From contig NZ_AOFD01000030.1 in NCBI RefSeq assembly GCF_000332815.1, positions 1-51,536 of the forward strand: a DNA stretch of 51,536 nucleotides, written 5' to 3'. Below, piece after piece: positions 9,138 to 20,871 of this stretch (its first letter is position 1; each line of letters opens with the position of its first letter). Below the pieces are notes generated by a model that ran no database searches, had not been told where the DNA came from, and was given only the letters and a program-made list of their open reading frames with translations. This DNA is from Arthrobacter nitrophenolicus (GTDB lineage: Bacteria; Actinomycetota; Actinomycetes; Actinomycetales; Micrococcaceae). The position numbers were made by a program, and so were the translations under genes.

Positions 9138-10700
9138 ATGCAGGACCTTGGAACCATCAGCCCGAGCCTGGAGGAGTTCCGGGAACTCGCCGGCCACAGC
9201 CGCGTCATCCCCGTCCGGCTCAAGGTGCTTGCCGACGCCGAGACCCCTATCGGCCTGTACCGCAAGCTGGCCCAGGGCCAGCCCGGGACGTTCCTCATGG
9301 AATCCGCGGCGGTGGGCGGAGCCTGGTCCCGCTATTCGTTCATTGGCGCGCGGTCGCGGGCCACGCTGACCACCAAGGACGGCAACGCGCACTGGCTGGG
9401 CGAGCCGCCCGCCGGAGTGCCGGTGGACGGCAGCCCGGTGGACGCCGTCCGCGACACCATCGAGGCCCTGCGCACGGACCGGTTCGAGGGGCTGCCGCCG
9501 TTCACTTCCGGCCTGGTGGGGTTCCTGGGCTGGGAAACCGTCCGGCATTGGGAGCGGCTGGTCAGCCCTCCCGAAGATGACCTGCACCTGCCCGAAATGG
9601 CCTTGAACCTGGTCACCGACATGGCGGTCCACGACAATGTGGACGGCACTGTGCTGCTGATCGCGAACGCCATCAATTTCGACAACAGCTCCGAACGCGT
9701 TGACGAGGCCTGGCATGACGCCGTGGCCCGGGTCAAGGCCCTCCTGGCCAAGGTCAGCAGCCCCGTGGCCCAGCCCGTGTCGGTGCTGGCTCCTGCTGCA
9801 CTGGACTTTGCCTCCAGCGTCCAGGAACGCTGGGACGAAAACGAATACCTGGCCGCCCTGGACCGGGGCAAGGAAGCCATCGTCGACGGCGAAGTCTTCC
9901 AGGTGGTCATCTCGCGCCGGTTCGAGATGGAGTGCAAGGCCTCAGCGCTGGACGTGTACCGGGTGCTGCGCAACACCAACCCCAGCCCCTACATGTACAT
10001 CTTCAGCCTCGAGGACGCCGACGGCCGGGAGTACTCCATTGTGGGCTCGTCGCCCGAGGCCTTGGTCACCGTCACAGGCGGGGAAGTCATCACGCACCCC
10101 ATCGCCGGATCACGGCCGCGCGGGAAGACCGTGGAGGCGGACAAGGCGCTTGCCGAGGAACTGCTGGCCGACCAGAAGGAACGCGCCGAGCACCTGATGC
10201 TGGTTGACCTGTCCCGGAACGACCTGTCCAAGGTCTGCGTGGCCGGCACGGTGGACGTCACCCAGTTCATGGAGGTGGAGCGCTTCAGCCACATAATGCA
10301 CCTGGTGTCCACGGTGGTGGGCCAACTGTCGCCCCAGGCCAAGGCCTACGACGTCCTCAAGGCGACCTTCCCTGCCGGCACGCTGTCGGGCGCCCCGAAA
10401 CCCAGGGCGCTGCGCCTGCTTGACGAACTGGAACCGCACCGCCGCGGCATCTACGGCGGCGTGGTGGGCTACCTCGATTTCGCCGGCGACATGGACATGG
10501 CCATCGCCATCCGCTCGGCGCTGCTCCGGGACGGCCGTGCCTACGTCCAGGCCGGCGGCGGCATCGTTGCGGACTCGGTGAATCCCACGGAGGCGCTCGA
10601 AACTGTCAACAAGGCCGCGGCGCCCCTCCGCGCAGTCCACACGGCCGGCTCGCTGCAGAACATTTCCGCGGAGTCACTGCCCGGCGGGACCGACGCCTGA
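9138..10700 (+). CDS. trpE: Anthranilate synthase component I
   Basis: Makes anthranilate from chorismate, using ammonia from the TrpG subunit (not in this window). It is 520 residues. The N-terminal domain has LMESAAVGGAWSRYSFIG, where the family binds tryptophan for feedback inhibition. The catalytic core has FQVVISRRFE, NPSPYMYI, SPEALV, PIAGSRPRG, LVDLSRNDL, HIMHLVSTV, FPAGTLSGAPK, and GVVGYLDFAG through AGGGIVADSVNPTEALET. No Trp-rich leader peptide or attenuator is visible in the 116 bases upstream. Its TGA overlaps the ATG of the next gene (TGATG). Confidence 0.96.
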   Translation: MQDLGTISPSLEEFRELAGHSRVIPVRLKVLADAETPIGLYRKLAQGQPGTFLMESAAVGGAWSRYSFIGARSRATLTTKDGNAHWLGEPPAGVPVDGSPVDAVRDTIEALRTDRFEGLPPFTSGLVGFLGWETVRHWERLVSPPEDDLHLPEMALNLVTDMAVHDNVDGTVLLIANAINFDNSSERVDEAWHDAVARVKALLAKVSSPVAQPVSVLAPAALDFASSVQERWDENEYLAALDRGKEAIVDGEVFQVVISRRFEMECKASALDVYRVLRNTNPSPYMYIFSLEDADGREYSIVGSSPEALVTVTGGEVITHPIAGSRPRGKTVEADKALAEELLADQKERAEHLMLVDLSRNDLSKVCVAGTVDVTQFMEVERFSHIMHLVSTVVGQLSPQAKAYDVLKATFPAGTLSGAPKPRALRLLDELEPHRRGIYGGVVGYLDFAGDMDMAIAIRSALLRDGRAYVQAGGGIVADSVNPTEALETVNKAAAPLRAVHTAGSLQNISAESLPGGTDA

Positions 10701-11338
10701 TGCCCCAGCAGGAAACGGCGTCCGGGCAGGCCGGCAGCGGAAAGAGGGCTGCGCCCGCCTGGGCGCGGAAGTCAACGCTGGTGCTGCTCATCGCGGTCCT
10801 GGCGCTGGCGGTTTTTGGCACCACCACGCAGACTTGGATGACCGTCACCCTGGATCCCAACCAGGTGGGCCAGGCAGGTGCCGGACAGGAACCGCTGAAG
10901 GTGCAGGGCAGCGATGCCGCCACCACGGTGACCGCGCTGGCCCTGGTGGCGCTGGCCGGGGGACTGGCCGCGGCAATCGCAGGCAGGATCGCCCGGTGGG
11001 TCATCACCGCCATCATCGTCCTCGCCTCGGCAGGCATCATAGCCGCCGCTGCCACCGTGCTCGCCGATCCCCTCGCCGCAGCACAGGGTTCCATTGCGGC
11101 CGCGACAGGCGTGAGCGGCAGCCAGGCACAGGTGGACGTCACCGCCTTCCCCACCCTCGCCGTCGCCGCCGGCTGCCTGCTGGCACTGGCGGCCCTGCTC
11201 ATCATTCCCGCGGGCCGGCACTGGAAGACGCGAACCAAATACGACGCGCCGGCGGCGGCGGGCAGTGCTCCCGCGGCGGGGCCGGTGGACGAGATCGACA
11301 GCTGGGACCGGCTCTCCCGGGGGGACGATCCCACCTGA
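10700..11338 (+). CDS. Tryptophan biosynthesis-associated membrane protein (TIGR02234 type)
   Basis: A 212-residue inner-membrane protein that sits between trpE and trpC in many actinobacteria. Four hydrophobic segments are visible: about residues 25-42 (TLVLLIAVLALAVFGTTT), 74-95 (TALALVALAGGLAAAIAG), 98-120 (WVITAIIVLASAGIIAAAA) and 150-173 (FPTLAVAAGCLLALAALLII), followed by a charged cytoplasmic tail ending DSWDRLSRGDDPT. Function is unknown; the position, translationally coupled to trpE, suggests a role linked to tryptophan synthesis or precursor handling. Confidence 0.85.
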   Translation: MPQQETASGQAGSGKRAAPAWARKSTLVLLIAVLALAVFGTTTQTWMTVTLDPNQVGQAGAGQEPLKVQGSDAATTVTALALVALAGGLAAAIAGRIARWVITAIIVLASAGIIAAAATVLADPLAAAQGSIAAATGVSGSQAQVDVTAFPTLAVAAGCLLALAALLIIPAGRHWKTRTKYDAPAAAGSAPAAGPVDEIDSWDRLSRGDDPT

Positions 11339-11444
11339 CCCTGGCGGAGCCCCGCAGCCGGTGACGGCAGGGCGGCCGCCGATAACAGGTCACGGCCCAA
11401 AAAATGGCAGAATGTAAGCAGTATTCATCCTGAGGAGATTTTCC

Positions 11445-11732
11445 ATGAGCAAAGCACCTGCGTCCGTTTCCAAGTCCGGCACCCGCACGGTAGCCCCCGG
11501 CGCCATCGACCACAGCCAGGAACTCGGCCACGGCAATAGCCCCGCCGCCTGGACCTGTGTCATCACCATGCTGGTGGGCGCGCTCATCGCATCGATCGCG
11601 TTCGTCATCGCCAGCACCCCCATCTTCATCGTCGGCGCCGGCGTGATGGTGCTCGGCCTCATCCTCGGTTACGTCATGCGCAAGGCAGGCTACGGAGTCG
11701 AAGGCAGCAAGCTCAAGAACTCCGGCCACTGA
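11445..11732 (+). CDS. HGxxPAAW family small membrane protein
   Basis: A 95-residue protein with the family motif HGNSPAAW at about residue 29, followed by two transmembrane helices (TCVITMLVGALIASIAFVIAS and FIVGAGVMVLGLILGYVM). A very good Shine-Dalgarno (gaggaga) precedes the ATG. The TGA overlaps the trpC ATG (TGATG), so the two are co-translated. The function of this actinobacterial family is unknown; it is regularly found beside trpC. Confidence 0.85.
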   Translation: MSKAPASVSKSGTRTVAPGAIDHSQELGHGNSPAAWTCVITMLVGALIASIAFVIASTPIFIVGAGVMVLGLILGYVMRKAGYGVEGSKLKNSGH

Positions 11733-12553
11733 TGGCAACAGTTCTCGACGACATCAACGCCGGTGTCCGGGAGGATATGGAGGCCAGGAAGCGGCTCGTT
11801 TCGCTGGCTGAACTGAAGGACCGGGCCCAGGCCGCTGCGCCTGCCCGCGACGCCTGGGCCGCGCTTGGCGGTCCGTCGCCGGCCCGCAGCGAGCTCAAGG
11901 TCATTGCGGAAATCAAGCGGCGCAGCCCCTCCAAGGGCGACCTCGCCAGCATCGGCGATCCCGCGTCGCTCGCCCGGCAGTATGCCGACGGCGGGGCTTC
12001 CGTCATCAGCGTCCTCACCGAGCAGCGCCGTTTCAACGGGTCCCTGGCGGACCTCGATGCCGTCCGTGCCGCCGTCGACGTCCCCCTGCTCCGCAAGGAC
12101 TTCACGCTGGACGAGTACCAGATCTGGGAAGCCCGCGCCCACGGCGCGGACCTCATCCTGCTCATCGTTGCGGCCCTTTCCGACGCCCAGCTCAACGAAT
12201 TCAGCGCCCTCAGTGCCGAGCTCGGCATGAACGTGCTGGTGGAAACGCATACCGAAGAGGAAATCGAACGCGCCGCCGCGGCCAAGGCCCGCATCATCGG
12301 CGTCAACGTGCGGAACCTGAAGACGCTCGACGTCGACCGTTCCCTGTTCGCATCCCTCGCCGGACGCATTCCGGCCGGTGCGCTGGTCGTGGCGGAATCG
12401 GGTGTCAGGGACACCGACGACGTCACTCACTACGCCGCCAGCGGCGCCAACGCGGTGCTGGTCGGGGAGGCGCTGGTTAGCCACTCCACCCCGCGCGAGC
12501 GGATCGCGGAGTTCACGGCCGCCGGCGCGGCCGCCATCGCCGCCCGCGGCTGA
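11732..12553 (+). CDS. trpC: Indole-3-glycerol phosphate synthase
   Basis: Closes the pyrrole ring of indole-3-glycerol phosphate. TIM-barrel motifs: [15 protein letters not shown] (catalytic Lys), [70 protein letters not shown] and [12 protein letters not shown]. 273 residues, normal size. It overlaps the HGxxPAAW gene upstream; 122 bases separate it from trpB. Confidence 0.96.
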   Translation: MATVLDDINAGVREDMEARKRLVSLAELKDRAQAAAPARDAWAALGGPSPARSELKVIAEIKRRSPSKGDLASIGDPASLARQYADGGASVISVLTEQRRFNGSLADLDAVRAAVDVPLLRKDFTLDEYQIWEARAHGADLILLIVAALSDAQLNEFSALSAELGMNVLVETHTEEEIERAAAAKARIIGVNVRNLKTLDVDRSLFASLAGRIPAGALVVAESGVRDTDDVTHYAASGANAVLVGEALVSHSTPRERIAEFTAAGAAAIAARG

Positions 12554-12675
12554 CCGGCCGCGCTGCCCGCAAGGCTGCCGCAGGGCCGCATCTAGGGGGC
12601 AGCAATGTCCGGTATTTCTTCCGGCCCCGGCCGGACCATACTTTTGACCGATCAACTTCGAACAGGACGGGACTG

Positions 12676-13995
12676 ATGGCCGACGCACCCTCAGGAAACG
12701 CTGACAACAAGGCCGCGGACGCATTCCTGGCGGGCGGCTCCCTCCGGCACGCTCCGGGGCCGTACTTCGGCAGCTACGGCGGACGCTGGATGCCCGAGTC
12801 CCTCATCGCAGCCCTGGACGAACTCGAGGAGACCTTCGAGAAGGCAAAGGACGATCCCGACTTCCGGGCCCAGATCGCGGACCTGAACAAGAACTACTCG
12901 GGCCGCCCGTCGCTGCTGACCGAAGCCAAGCGGTTCTCCGAACATGCCGGGGGAGTGCGGGTGTTCCTCAAGCGCGAGGACCTCAACCACACCGGATCGC
13001 ACAAGATCAACAACGTGCTGGGCCAGGCCCTGCTCGCCAAGCGCATGGGCAAGACCCGCGTCATCGCCGAAACCGGCGCCGGCCAGCACGGCGTGGCCAG
13101 CGCCACGGCCGCAGCCCTGATGGGGCTGGAGTGCGTGGTCTACATGGGTGCCGAGGACTGCCGCCGGCAGGCCCTGAACGTTGCCCGGATGGAACTGCTG
13201 GGCGCCACCGTCATCCCCGTCACCAGCGGTTCGCAGACCCTTAAGGACGCCATCAACGACGCCCTGCGCGACTGGGTGGCCAACGTGCACAACACCCACT
13301 ACCTGCTGGGCACCGCCGCCGGGGCGCACCCGTTCCCCGCCATGGTCCGCTACTTCCACGAGGTCATTGGCGAGGAAGCGCGCGCCCAGATCCTGGAGCA
13401 GGCAGGCCGCCTTCCGGACGCCGTGTGCGCCTGCATCGGCGGCGGATCCAACGCCATCGGCATCTTCCATGGCTTCCTCGATGATCCGTCCGTCAAGATC
13501 TACGGCTTCGAAGCAGGCGGCGACGGCGTGGACACCGGACGCCATGCTGCCACCATCACCCTGGGCAAGCCGGGCGTCCTCCACGGCGCCCGCTCCTACC
13601 TCATGCAGGACGACGACGGCCAGACCATCGAGTCGCACTCCATCTCCGCGGGCCTTGACTACCCGGGTGTGGGCCCGGAGCACTCCTACCTCGCCGACAT
13701 CGGGCGGGTGAACTACGAGCCCATCACGGACAGCGAGGCCATGGAGGCCTTCCGACTCCTCTGCCGCACCGAGGGCATCATTCCCGCCATCGAGTCCTCG
13801 CACGCCCTGGCCGGGGCCATCAAGGTGGGCCAGCGGCTCGCCGCGGAAGACGCCGCTGCCGCCCGGGACAAGATCGTGATCGTGAACCTGTCCGGCCGAG
13901 GCGACAAGGACGTGGCCACCGCCGCCGAGTGGTTCAACCTGTTGGACAAGGACTCCGCGGAATCGGAAATCGGCAAAGAGGGAGAGCAGCTGTGA
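12676..13995 (+). CDS. trpB: Tryptophan synthase beta subunit
   Basis: PLP enzyme that condenses indole with serine. The signature [24 protein letters not shown] contains the lysine that binds [13 protein letters not shown] carries the catalytic Glu, and GGGSNAIG the phosphate-binding loop. 439 residues, including a ~25-residue N-terminal extension. A separate weak promoter could lie in the 122-base gap after trpC (a ttgacc element and a tccggcc/ggccgga palindrome are visible), but this is not convincing. Its stop overlaps the trpA start. Confidence 0.96.
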   Translation: MADAPSGNADNKAADAFLAGGSLRHAPGPYFGSYGGRWMPESLIAALDELEETFEKAKDDPDFRAQIADLNKNYSGRPSLLTEAKRFSEHAGGVRVFLKREDLNHTGSHKINNVLGQALLAKRMGKTRVIAETGAGQHGVASATAAALMGLECVVYMGAEDCRRQALNVARMELLGATVIPVTSGSQTLKDAINDALRDWVANVHNTHYLLGTAAGAHPFPAMVRYFHEVIGEEARAQILEQAGRLPDAVCACIGGGSNAIGIFHGFLDDPSVKIYGFEAGGDGVDTGRHAATITLGKPGVLHGARSYLMQDDDGQTIESHSISAGLDYPGVGPEHSYLADIGRVNYEPITDSEAMEAFRLLCRTEGIIPAIESSHALAGAIKVGQRLAAEDAAAARDKIVIVNLSGRGDKDVATAAEWFNLLDKDSAESEIGKEGEQL

Positions 13996-14837
13996 GCAGT
14001 GCAGGAATTGACGGCAGCGCACAGACGGCCGGCAAGACACAGATGACCAGCAAGTCGGCAGCGGCCATCGACAAAGCCCGCGCCGAGGGGCGTGCCGCGC
14101 TCGTCGGCTACCTGCCCGCCGGGTACCCCACCGTGGAGGAAAGCATCGCCGCAGGCATCGCCCTGGCGGAGAACGGTGCCGACCTGATCGAAATCGGCAT
14201 CCCGTACTCCGATCCCGTGATGGACGGCCAGGTCATCCAGGCCGCCACCACGCAGGCACTGGCCAACGGCTTCTCCGTCCGGCAGGTCTTCGACGTGGTC
14301 GCCGGCATCACCGCCAAGACTGACGCCGCCGTCCTGGTGATGACTTACTGGAACCCCGTGGTCCGGATGGGCGTGGACGAGTTCTCCCGCCGCCTGGCCG
14401 AAGCCGGGGGAGCCGGGCTCATCACGCCGGACCTCATCCCGGACGAGGCCGACGAATGGATGGCCGCCTCTGACAAATACGGGCTGGACCGCGTGTTCCT
14501 CGTAGCACCGTCGTCCACTGCCGAGCGCATGCAGCGGACCGTCGACGCCAGCCGCGGCTTCGTGTACGCCGTGTCCATCATGGGCGTCACCGGCGCCCGT
14601 TCCTCGGTGAGCACCGCCGCGCGGAACGTCGTGGCCGCGGCGCACGACGCCGGCGCGGAACGCGTCTGCGTCGGCCTGGGCGTCTCCAACGCCGAGCAGG
14701 TCCGCGAAATTGCCGCCTACGCCGAGGGCGTCATTGTGGGCACCGCACTGGTGTCAGCACTGGGCAATGGCGGCGTGGACGCCGTCGGATCGCTGACCAG
14801 GGAGCTCAGCTCCGGACTTGCCAGGGAAGAAGCCTAA
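13992..14837 (+). CDS. trpA: Tryptophan synthase alpha subunit
   Basis: Cleaves indole-3-glycerol phosphate and channels indole to Trp[20 protein letters not shown] holds the catalytic Glu and Asp, with [47 protein letters not shown] and [10 protein letters not shown] as further family signatures. I choose GTG at 13992 (281 residues), which overlaps the trpB stop as GTGA and has aggga upstream; an internal ATG at 14043 gives the canonical start [16 protein letters not shown] and is a fair alternative. Confidence 0.93.
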   Translation: MSSAGIDGSAQTAGKTQMTSKSAAAIDKARAEGRAALVGYLPAGYPTVEESIAAGIALAENGADLIEIGIPYSDPVMDGQVIQAATTQALANGFSVRQVFDVVAGITAKTDAAVLVMTYWNPVVRMGVDEFSRRLAEAGGAGLITPDLIPDEADEWMAASDKYGLDRVFLVAPSSTAERMQRTVDASRGFVYAVSIMGVTGARSSVSTAARNVVAAAHDAGAERVCVGLGVSNAEQVREIAAYAEGVIVGTALVSALGNGGVDAVGSLTRELSSGLAREEA

Positions 14838-14840
14838 CCA

Positions 14841-15995
14841 ATGCAGAGCCTCCTCCAGGCAGCCGTCCTGGTGCCCGCCAGCATTCCCAGCCCGGACTGG
14901 TCCGGATTCGACATCCCGCTGCCGTGGGGGACGCTGCGCATCCACGCCTACGCCCTCTGCATCCTGGCCGGCATCGTTGCAGGCCTCTGGCTGACCTCGG
15001 TCCGCTGGGCCAAGCGCGGCGCGCCTGAAGGAAGCGTCTGGGACATCGTGGTGTGGGCCATCCCGTTCGGCATCATCGGCGGCCGCCTCTACCATGTGTT
15101 CTCATCGCCCGACGCCTACTTCGGCCCGGGCTTCGATGGCACCGGCGACCTCTCGCTGATCCCGCAGATCCAGCGCGGCGGCCTGGGAATCTGGGGTGCC
15201 GTGGTGCTCGGCGTCGTCGGCGCCTGGATCGGCTGCCGCCGGGCAGGCGTCAGGCTTCCCGCCTTCATGGACGCTGCCGCGCCCGGCCTCCTGCTGGCCC
15301 AGGCCATCGGCCGCTGGGGCAACTGGTTCAACCAGGAACTCTTCGGCGGGCCCACCACGCTGCCGTGGGGCCTGGAGATCGACGCCGACAACGCGAACTT
15401 CCCCGCGGGCGTTCCCGCCGGCACACTGTTCCACCCGACGTTCCTGTACGAATCGCTCTGGAACCTTGCCGGCGTCGCGCTCCTGCTAGTCCTGGACCGC
15501 CGGTTCAACTTCCGCCGCGGCCGGCTGTTCTGGCTGTACGCCATGTACTACACCCTGGGACGGGTGTGGATCGAGGCCATGCGGATCGACGACGCGGAGC
15601 AGATCTCGCTCTTCGGGCTCACCACGCGCCTGAATGTCTGGACGAGTATTTTCGTCTTTGTGACTGCGCTGGCCGTCTTCATCCTGCTGGGCAGGAAGGG
15701 CCGCCCGGAGCCCGACACCGTCTATCTTCCGGGGCGGGAACCGGCAAAACCGGCCGTGACCGGGGACGCTGGGGGCACCGAAGACGGGGTCCGTGATACG
15801 GACCCGGTTGTCTCAGATAGTGAATCGCGTGATAATCTCCCTGATAACCAAAACGGTTCCAGGCCTGATTCCGCCCCCACGGAAAAGGCCACGGCGGCAC
15901 CCTCCGGCTCCAAGCCGGGGACGGATGCCACGGCTGCCGGACACTCCGGCAGCACAGCCACAGGATCCGCATCGGAGGCCGGCACCAGCAAGTAA
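14841..15995 (+). CDS. lgt: Prolipoprotein diacylglyceryl transferase
   Basis: Transfers diacylglycerol from phosphatidylglycerol to the lipobox cysteine of lipoprotein precursors, in the cytoplasmic membrane. HAYALCILAGIVAGLWL, GIIGGRLYHVFSS, GRWGNWFNQELFGGPTTLPWGL (the Lgt signature), HPTFLYESLWN and GRVWIEAMRIDDAEQI are all family motifs; about seven hydrophobic segments are visible. The final ~90 residues are hydrophilic and Ser/Thr/Ala/Gly-rich, an extension common in actinobacterial Lgt. It starts three bases after trpA. Confidence 0.95.
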   Translation: MQSLLQAAVLVPASIPSPDWSGFDIPLPWGTLRIHAYALCILAGIVAGLWLTSVRWAKRGAPEGSVWDIVVWAIPFGIIGGRLYHVFSSPDAYFGPGFDGTGDLSLIPQIQRGGLGIWGAVVLGVVGAWIGCRRAGVRLPAFMDAAAPGLLLAQAIGRWGNWFNQELFGGPTTLPWGLEIDADNANFPAGVPAGTLFHPTFLYESLWNLAGVALLLVLDRRFNFRRGRLFWLYAMYYTLGRVWIEAMRIDDAEQISLFGLTTRLNVWTSIFVFVTALAVFILLGRKGRPEPDTVYLPGREPAKPAVTGDAGGTEDGVRDTDPVVSDSESRDNLPDNQNGSRPDSAPTEKATAAPSGSKPGTDATAAGHSGSTATGSASEAGTSK

Positions 15996-16127
15996 GCGCC
16001 GGCCTCACGCAGGGCAGCAGAGCCACCGCTCGGAGCTCCCGAAACCACAATGTCGTGGCATGGGGTTCCAGCCGGGCAGCATAGAGCTGCTGCCGGATGG
16101 AGCCCTGGGCAGGGGCCTCTGTAACCG

Positions 16128-16157
16128 TTAGTTCAGCAGGCCGGGCTGACCTACAAT
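16128..16157 (+). promoter_or_regulatory. Candidate promoter for gltBD
   Basis: In the 264-base gap before gltB there is a good -10 hexamer, TACAAT (16152-16157), with a weak -35 TTAGTT (16128-16133) at 18-base spacing. The rest of the gap shows no gene. The match to consensus in the -10 is the main evidence; the -35 is poor, as is common in actinobacteria. Confidence 0.35.
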
Positions 16158-16259
16158 TTCCATGAAGTAACACTTTGTTGTGCCCATCATCTGGGGGCCT
16201 GACGAGTGGGGCCAACGGTGTCCCTTCCATACGCACGATCAGGAGGAAGGACGTCTTCC

Positions 16260-19200
16260 ATGACCCAAACTCTGCACACTCCCAGCTGGTCCGAACCGGA
16301 TCAGCGAGGCTGCCTTGTCGCCGTTCAAGCGCTTCGCAGCCCTGCCGGAGGCCGCCGGGCTCTACAACCCCGAGCAGGAGAAGGACGCCTGCGGCCTTGC
16401 GATCATCGCAACCCTCCGCGGCGAGCCCGGGTACGACATTGTTGACGCCGCACTCACCGCCCTGCGCAACCTCGAGCACCGCGGTGCCGTGGGCGCAGAT
16501 GAGGGCACCGGTGACGGCGCCGGCCTCCTGATGCAGATCCCGGACGAGTTCTTCCGGGCGGTCACCGAGTTCGAACTTCCCGCCCCCGGCCAGTACGTGG
16601 CCGGCACCGCGTTCCTGCCTGCGGAACAGCGCGAAGCCGATGCGGCGAAAGCCGGCATCGAGGGCCTCGCCGCGGACGAGGGGCTGAAGGTCCTTGGCTG
16701 GCGCGAAGTGCCCGTCGTCGCCGACCTGGTGGGCGCCATGGCCCGTGCCTGCATGCCCTACTTCTCCCAGCCCTTCCTCGCATCCGCCACGGGTGAGGAA
16801 CTGGACCGCAACGAGCTTGATGCCCGCGCCTGGCGGATCCGCAAGCGCGCCCAGAACAAGTTCGGCGTCTACTTCCCGTCGCTGTCCTCGCGCACCATCG
16901 TGTACAAGGGCATGCTCACCACCGCCCAGCTGGAGCCGTTCTACCCGGACCTCTCGGACAAACGCTTCAAGACCAAGCTGGCCATCGTCCACTCGCGCTT
17001 CTCCACCAACACCTTCCCGTCCTGGCCACTGGCGCAGCCCTTCCGCACCATCGCCCACAACGGCGAAATCAACACGGTCAAGGGCAACCGCAACTGGATG
17101 CGCGCACGGCAGTCCCAGCTGGCCAACCCGCTGCTCGGCGACTCGCCCGAAGAGCTGTACCCCATCTGCACGCCCGGCGCCTCCGACTCCGCCTCCTTCG
17201 ACGAGGTGGCGGAACTCCTGTGGCTCTCCGGCCGACCCATCACGCACGCGATCATGATGATGATCCCGGAGGCATGGGAGAACCACGCCACCATGGATCC
17301 GGCCCGCCGCGCGTTCTACGAGTACCACTCGCTGCTGATGGAGCCGTGGGACGGCCCCGCCGCCGTCTCCTTCACCGACGGCAACCTCGTGGGCGCCACC
17401 CTGGACCGCAACGGTCTGCGCCCGGGCCGCTTCTGGATCACCGAAGACGGCCTGATCGTCTTCGCCTCCGAGGTGGGCGTCATCGACGTCGAACCCTCCA
17501 AGGTGGTCAAGAAGGGCCGCGTGTCGCCCGGCAAGATGTTCCTGGTGGACACCGACGCCGGCCGCATCATCGACGACGAAGAGGTCAAGGCAGAGGTCGC
17601 CGCCGCCAACCCGTGGGCGGACTGGGTCAAGGACAACCTGATCGACCTCAACGACCTTCCCGAGCGCGAGCACGTGGTCCACACCGCCGCGTCCGTGAAC
17701 ATCCGCCAGCGCACCTTTGGCTACACCACCGAGGAGCTGAAGATCCTGCTGGGTCCGATGGCCCGCACCGGTGCCGAACCCTTGGGCGCCATGGGCTCCG
17801 ACACCCCCGTGGCCGTGCTGTCCAAGCGCCCCCGGCTGCTCTTCGACTACTTCGTGCAGTCCTTCGCGCAGGTCACTAACCCGCCGCTGGACGCCATCCG
17901 CGAAGAGTTGGTCACGTCGCTGACCTGCGCCATCGGCCCCAACGGCAACCTGCTGGACACCAAGCAGGTCCGCCAGCCCCAGGTCCAGCTGCCGTTCCCC
18001 GTGATCAACAACGACCAGCTCGCCAAGATCGCCAACATCGAGGACGCCGACGGCAACCGCGTGGCCATGAAGGTCCGCGGCCTCTACCGCCCCGAGGGCG
18101 GCGAAAACGCCCTGCGCGCCCGGCTCACCGAAATCTGCGAGCAGGTTTCCGGTGCGATCAACCGCGGCGTGCAGTACATCGTGCTCTCGGACCGTGACTC
18201 CAACGCGCAGTGGGCACCCATCCCGTCGCTGCTCCTGGTCAGCGCCGTTCACCACCACCTGCTCCGCAGCGCCAACCGCACCAAGACCGCCCTGGTGGTC
18301 GAGGCCGGCGACGTGCGCGAAACGCACCACGTGGCCGTGCTCATCGGCTACGGCGCCTCCGCCGTGAACCCGTACCTGGCCATGGAATCCGTGGAGCAGC
18401 TGATCGCTGCCGGCGACGTCACCGGCGTCACCCCGCAGGACGGCGTCTACAACCTGATCAAGGGCCTTGGCAAGGGCGTCCTGAAGATCATGTCCAAGAT
18501 GGGCATCTCCACTGTGGCGTCCTACACCGGCGCCCAGACGTTCGAGGCACTTGGCCTCGGCCAGGAGCTGGTGGACGAGTTCTTCGCCGGCACCCACTCG
18601 CAGCTGGGCGGCGTGGGCCTGGACGTGATCGCCGCCGAGGTCTCGGCACGGCACCAGATGGCGTACCCCGAGGGCGGCATCGAGCAGCCCCACCGTCCGC
18701 TGCTGGGCGGCGGCGAGTACCAGTGGCGCCGCGACGGCGAACCGCACCTGTTCAACCCGGAGACGGTCTTCCGGCTGCAGCACGCTACCCGCGAACGCCG
18801 CTACGACATTTTCAAGGCGTACACCAAGGGCGTGGACGACCAGTCCACCAACCTGATGACGCTGCGCGGCCTGCTGAAGTTCAAGAACGACCGGCCCGCG
18901 GTTCCGCTCGAGGAAGTGGAGCCCGTCTCCAGCATCGTCAAGCGGTTCTCCACCGGCGCGATGAGCTACGGCTCCATCTCGCAGGAGGCACACGAGACGC
19001 TGGCCATCGCCATGAACCGGCTGGGCGGCAAGTCCAACACCGGTGAGGGCGGCGAAGACGTGGACCGCCTGATGGATCCGGAGCGCCGCTCCGCCGTCAA
19101 GCAGATCGCCTCCGGCCGTTTCGGCGTGACCAGCCTCTACCTGACCAACGCCGACGACATCCAGATCAAGATGGCCCAGGGTGCCAAGCCCGGCGAAGGC

Positions 19201-20871
19201 GGCCAGCTGATGGCGCAGAAGGTCTACCCGTGGGTGGCCAGGACCCGCCACTCGACCCCCGGCGTCGGACTCATTTCGCCGCCCCCGCACCACGACATCT
19301 ACTCGATCGAGGACCTCGCGCAGCTCATCTACGATGCGAAGCGTGCCAACCCCTCGGCCCGGGTGCACGTGAAGCTGGTGTCGGAAGTCGGAATCGGCAC
19401 CGTGGCGTCCGGCGTGACCAAGGCGAAGGCCGACGTCGTGCTTGTCTCCGGCCACGACGGCGGAACCGGCGCCTCGCCGCTGAACTCGCTCAAGCACGCC
19501 GGTGTTCCGTGGGAGCTCGGTCTCGCCGAGACGCAGCAGACCCTGATGCTCAACGGCCTGCGCGACCGCGTGGTGGTGCAGGTTGACGGCCAGCTGAAGA
19601 CCGGCCGCGACGTTGTGATCGCAGCCCTGCTGGGCGGCGAGGAGTTCGGCTTCGCCACCGCCCCGCTGGTGGTGGAAGGCTGCATCATGATGCGCGTCTG
19701 CCACCTGGACACCTGCCCGGTGGGCGTTGCAACGCAGAACCCGGAGCTCCGTGCCCGGTTCAGCGGCAAGCCCGAGTTCGTGGTCAACTTCTTCGAGTTC
19801 CTTGCCGAGGAAGTCCGCGAGATCCTGGCAGAGCTCGGCTTCCGCAGCCTGGAAGAGGCCATCGGCCACGCCGAGGTCCTGGACACCCGTGAGGCGATCG
19901 ACCACTGGAAGGCCGACGGCCTGGACCTGGACCCGATCCTGCACGGGCTCGAGTTCGACGACGACGCGCCGCTGCGCAACATGACCGGCCAGAACCACGA
20001 GCTGGACAAGCACTTCGACCAGCGGCTGATCACCATGTCCACCGAGGCCCTGACGGACCGCAGCCCGGTGAAGATCACCGTGGACGTCATCAACACGGAC
20101 CGCTCCGTGGGCACAATGCTCGGCCACGTGGTCACCAAGACCTTCGGTACCGACGTGCTCGCCACGGACACCATCGACGTCACGCTGAACGGCACCGCCG
20201 GCCAGTCCCTGGGCGCCTTCCTGCCCGCAGGCATCACCCTGCGGCTGTACGGCGACTCGAACGACTACGTGGGCAAGGGCCTCTCCGGCGGCCGGATCAT
20301 CGTCCGCCCGGACCGCACCAATGTGTTCAAGGCGGAGACCAACGTCATCGCCGGCAACGTCATCGGTTACGGCGCCACCAGCGGCGAGATGTTCCTGCGC
20401 GGCCAGGTGGGCGAACGGTTCCTGGTCCGCAACTCCGGTGCCACCGCCGTCGTCGAAGGCATCGGCGACCACGGCTGCGAGTACATGACCGGCGGCCAGA
20501 CGCTGATCATCGGCCGCACCGGCCGCAACTTCGGCGCCGGCATGTCCGGTGGCACCGCCTACGTCCTGGACCTGGATACTGCCAAGGTCAACAAGGACGC
20601 CCTGCAGTCCGGCGAACTACAGCTCCGCGAGCTGGACGCCGAGGACCGCGACATCGTGCACGGCCTGCTGGTCAAGCACGTTGAAGAAACTGACTCCCAG
20701 CTGGCGGCGCGCCTCCTCGAAAACTTCGATGACACCGCCGCCCGCATTACCAAGGTGCTGCCGCGCGACTACGCGGCAGTGCTGCAAACCCGTCTCGACG
20801 CCATCGAAGAGGGCCTTGACCCGGACGGCGAAGAAGTATGGTCTCGAATCCTGGAGGTGACCGGTGGCTGA
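16260..20871 (+). CDS. gltB: Glutamate synthase, large (alpha) subunit (one N-terminal frameshift)
   Basis: NADPH-dependent GOGAT large subunit: hydrolyses glutamine and channels ammonia to 2-oxoglutarate. The long frame (from 16315) shows the Ntn glutaminase domain with the catalytic Cys in [13 protein letters not shown], a central domain, the FMN/Fe-S synthase domain ([40 protein letters not shown] with the [3Fe-4S] cysteines) and the C-terminal beta-helix with repeated glycines ([34 protein letters not shown]). The natural start is ATG 16260 ([15 protein letters not shown]) behind an aggagg site; one extra base (c at about 16,304) breaks the frame there. Removing it gives [14 protein letters not shown]. 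About 1,536 residues. Confidence 0.93.

Noticed and set aside
15679..20472. A 1,597-codon open frame on the minus strand opposite gltB.
   Set aside because: It is a GC-driven shadow of the lgt tail and gltB, His/Gly/Val-rich, with no family motif, whereas gltB on the plus strand is unmistakable.
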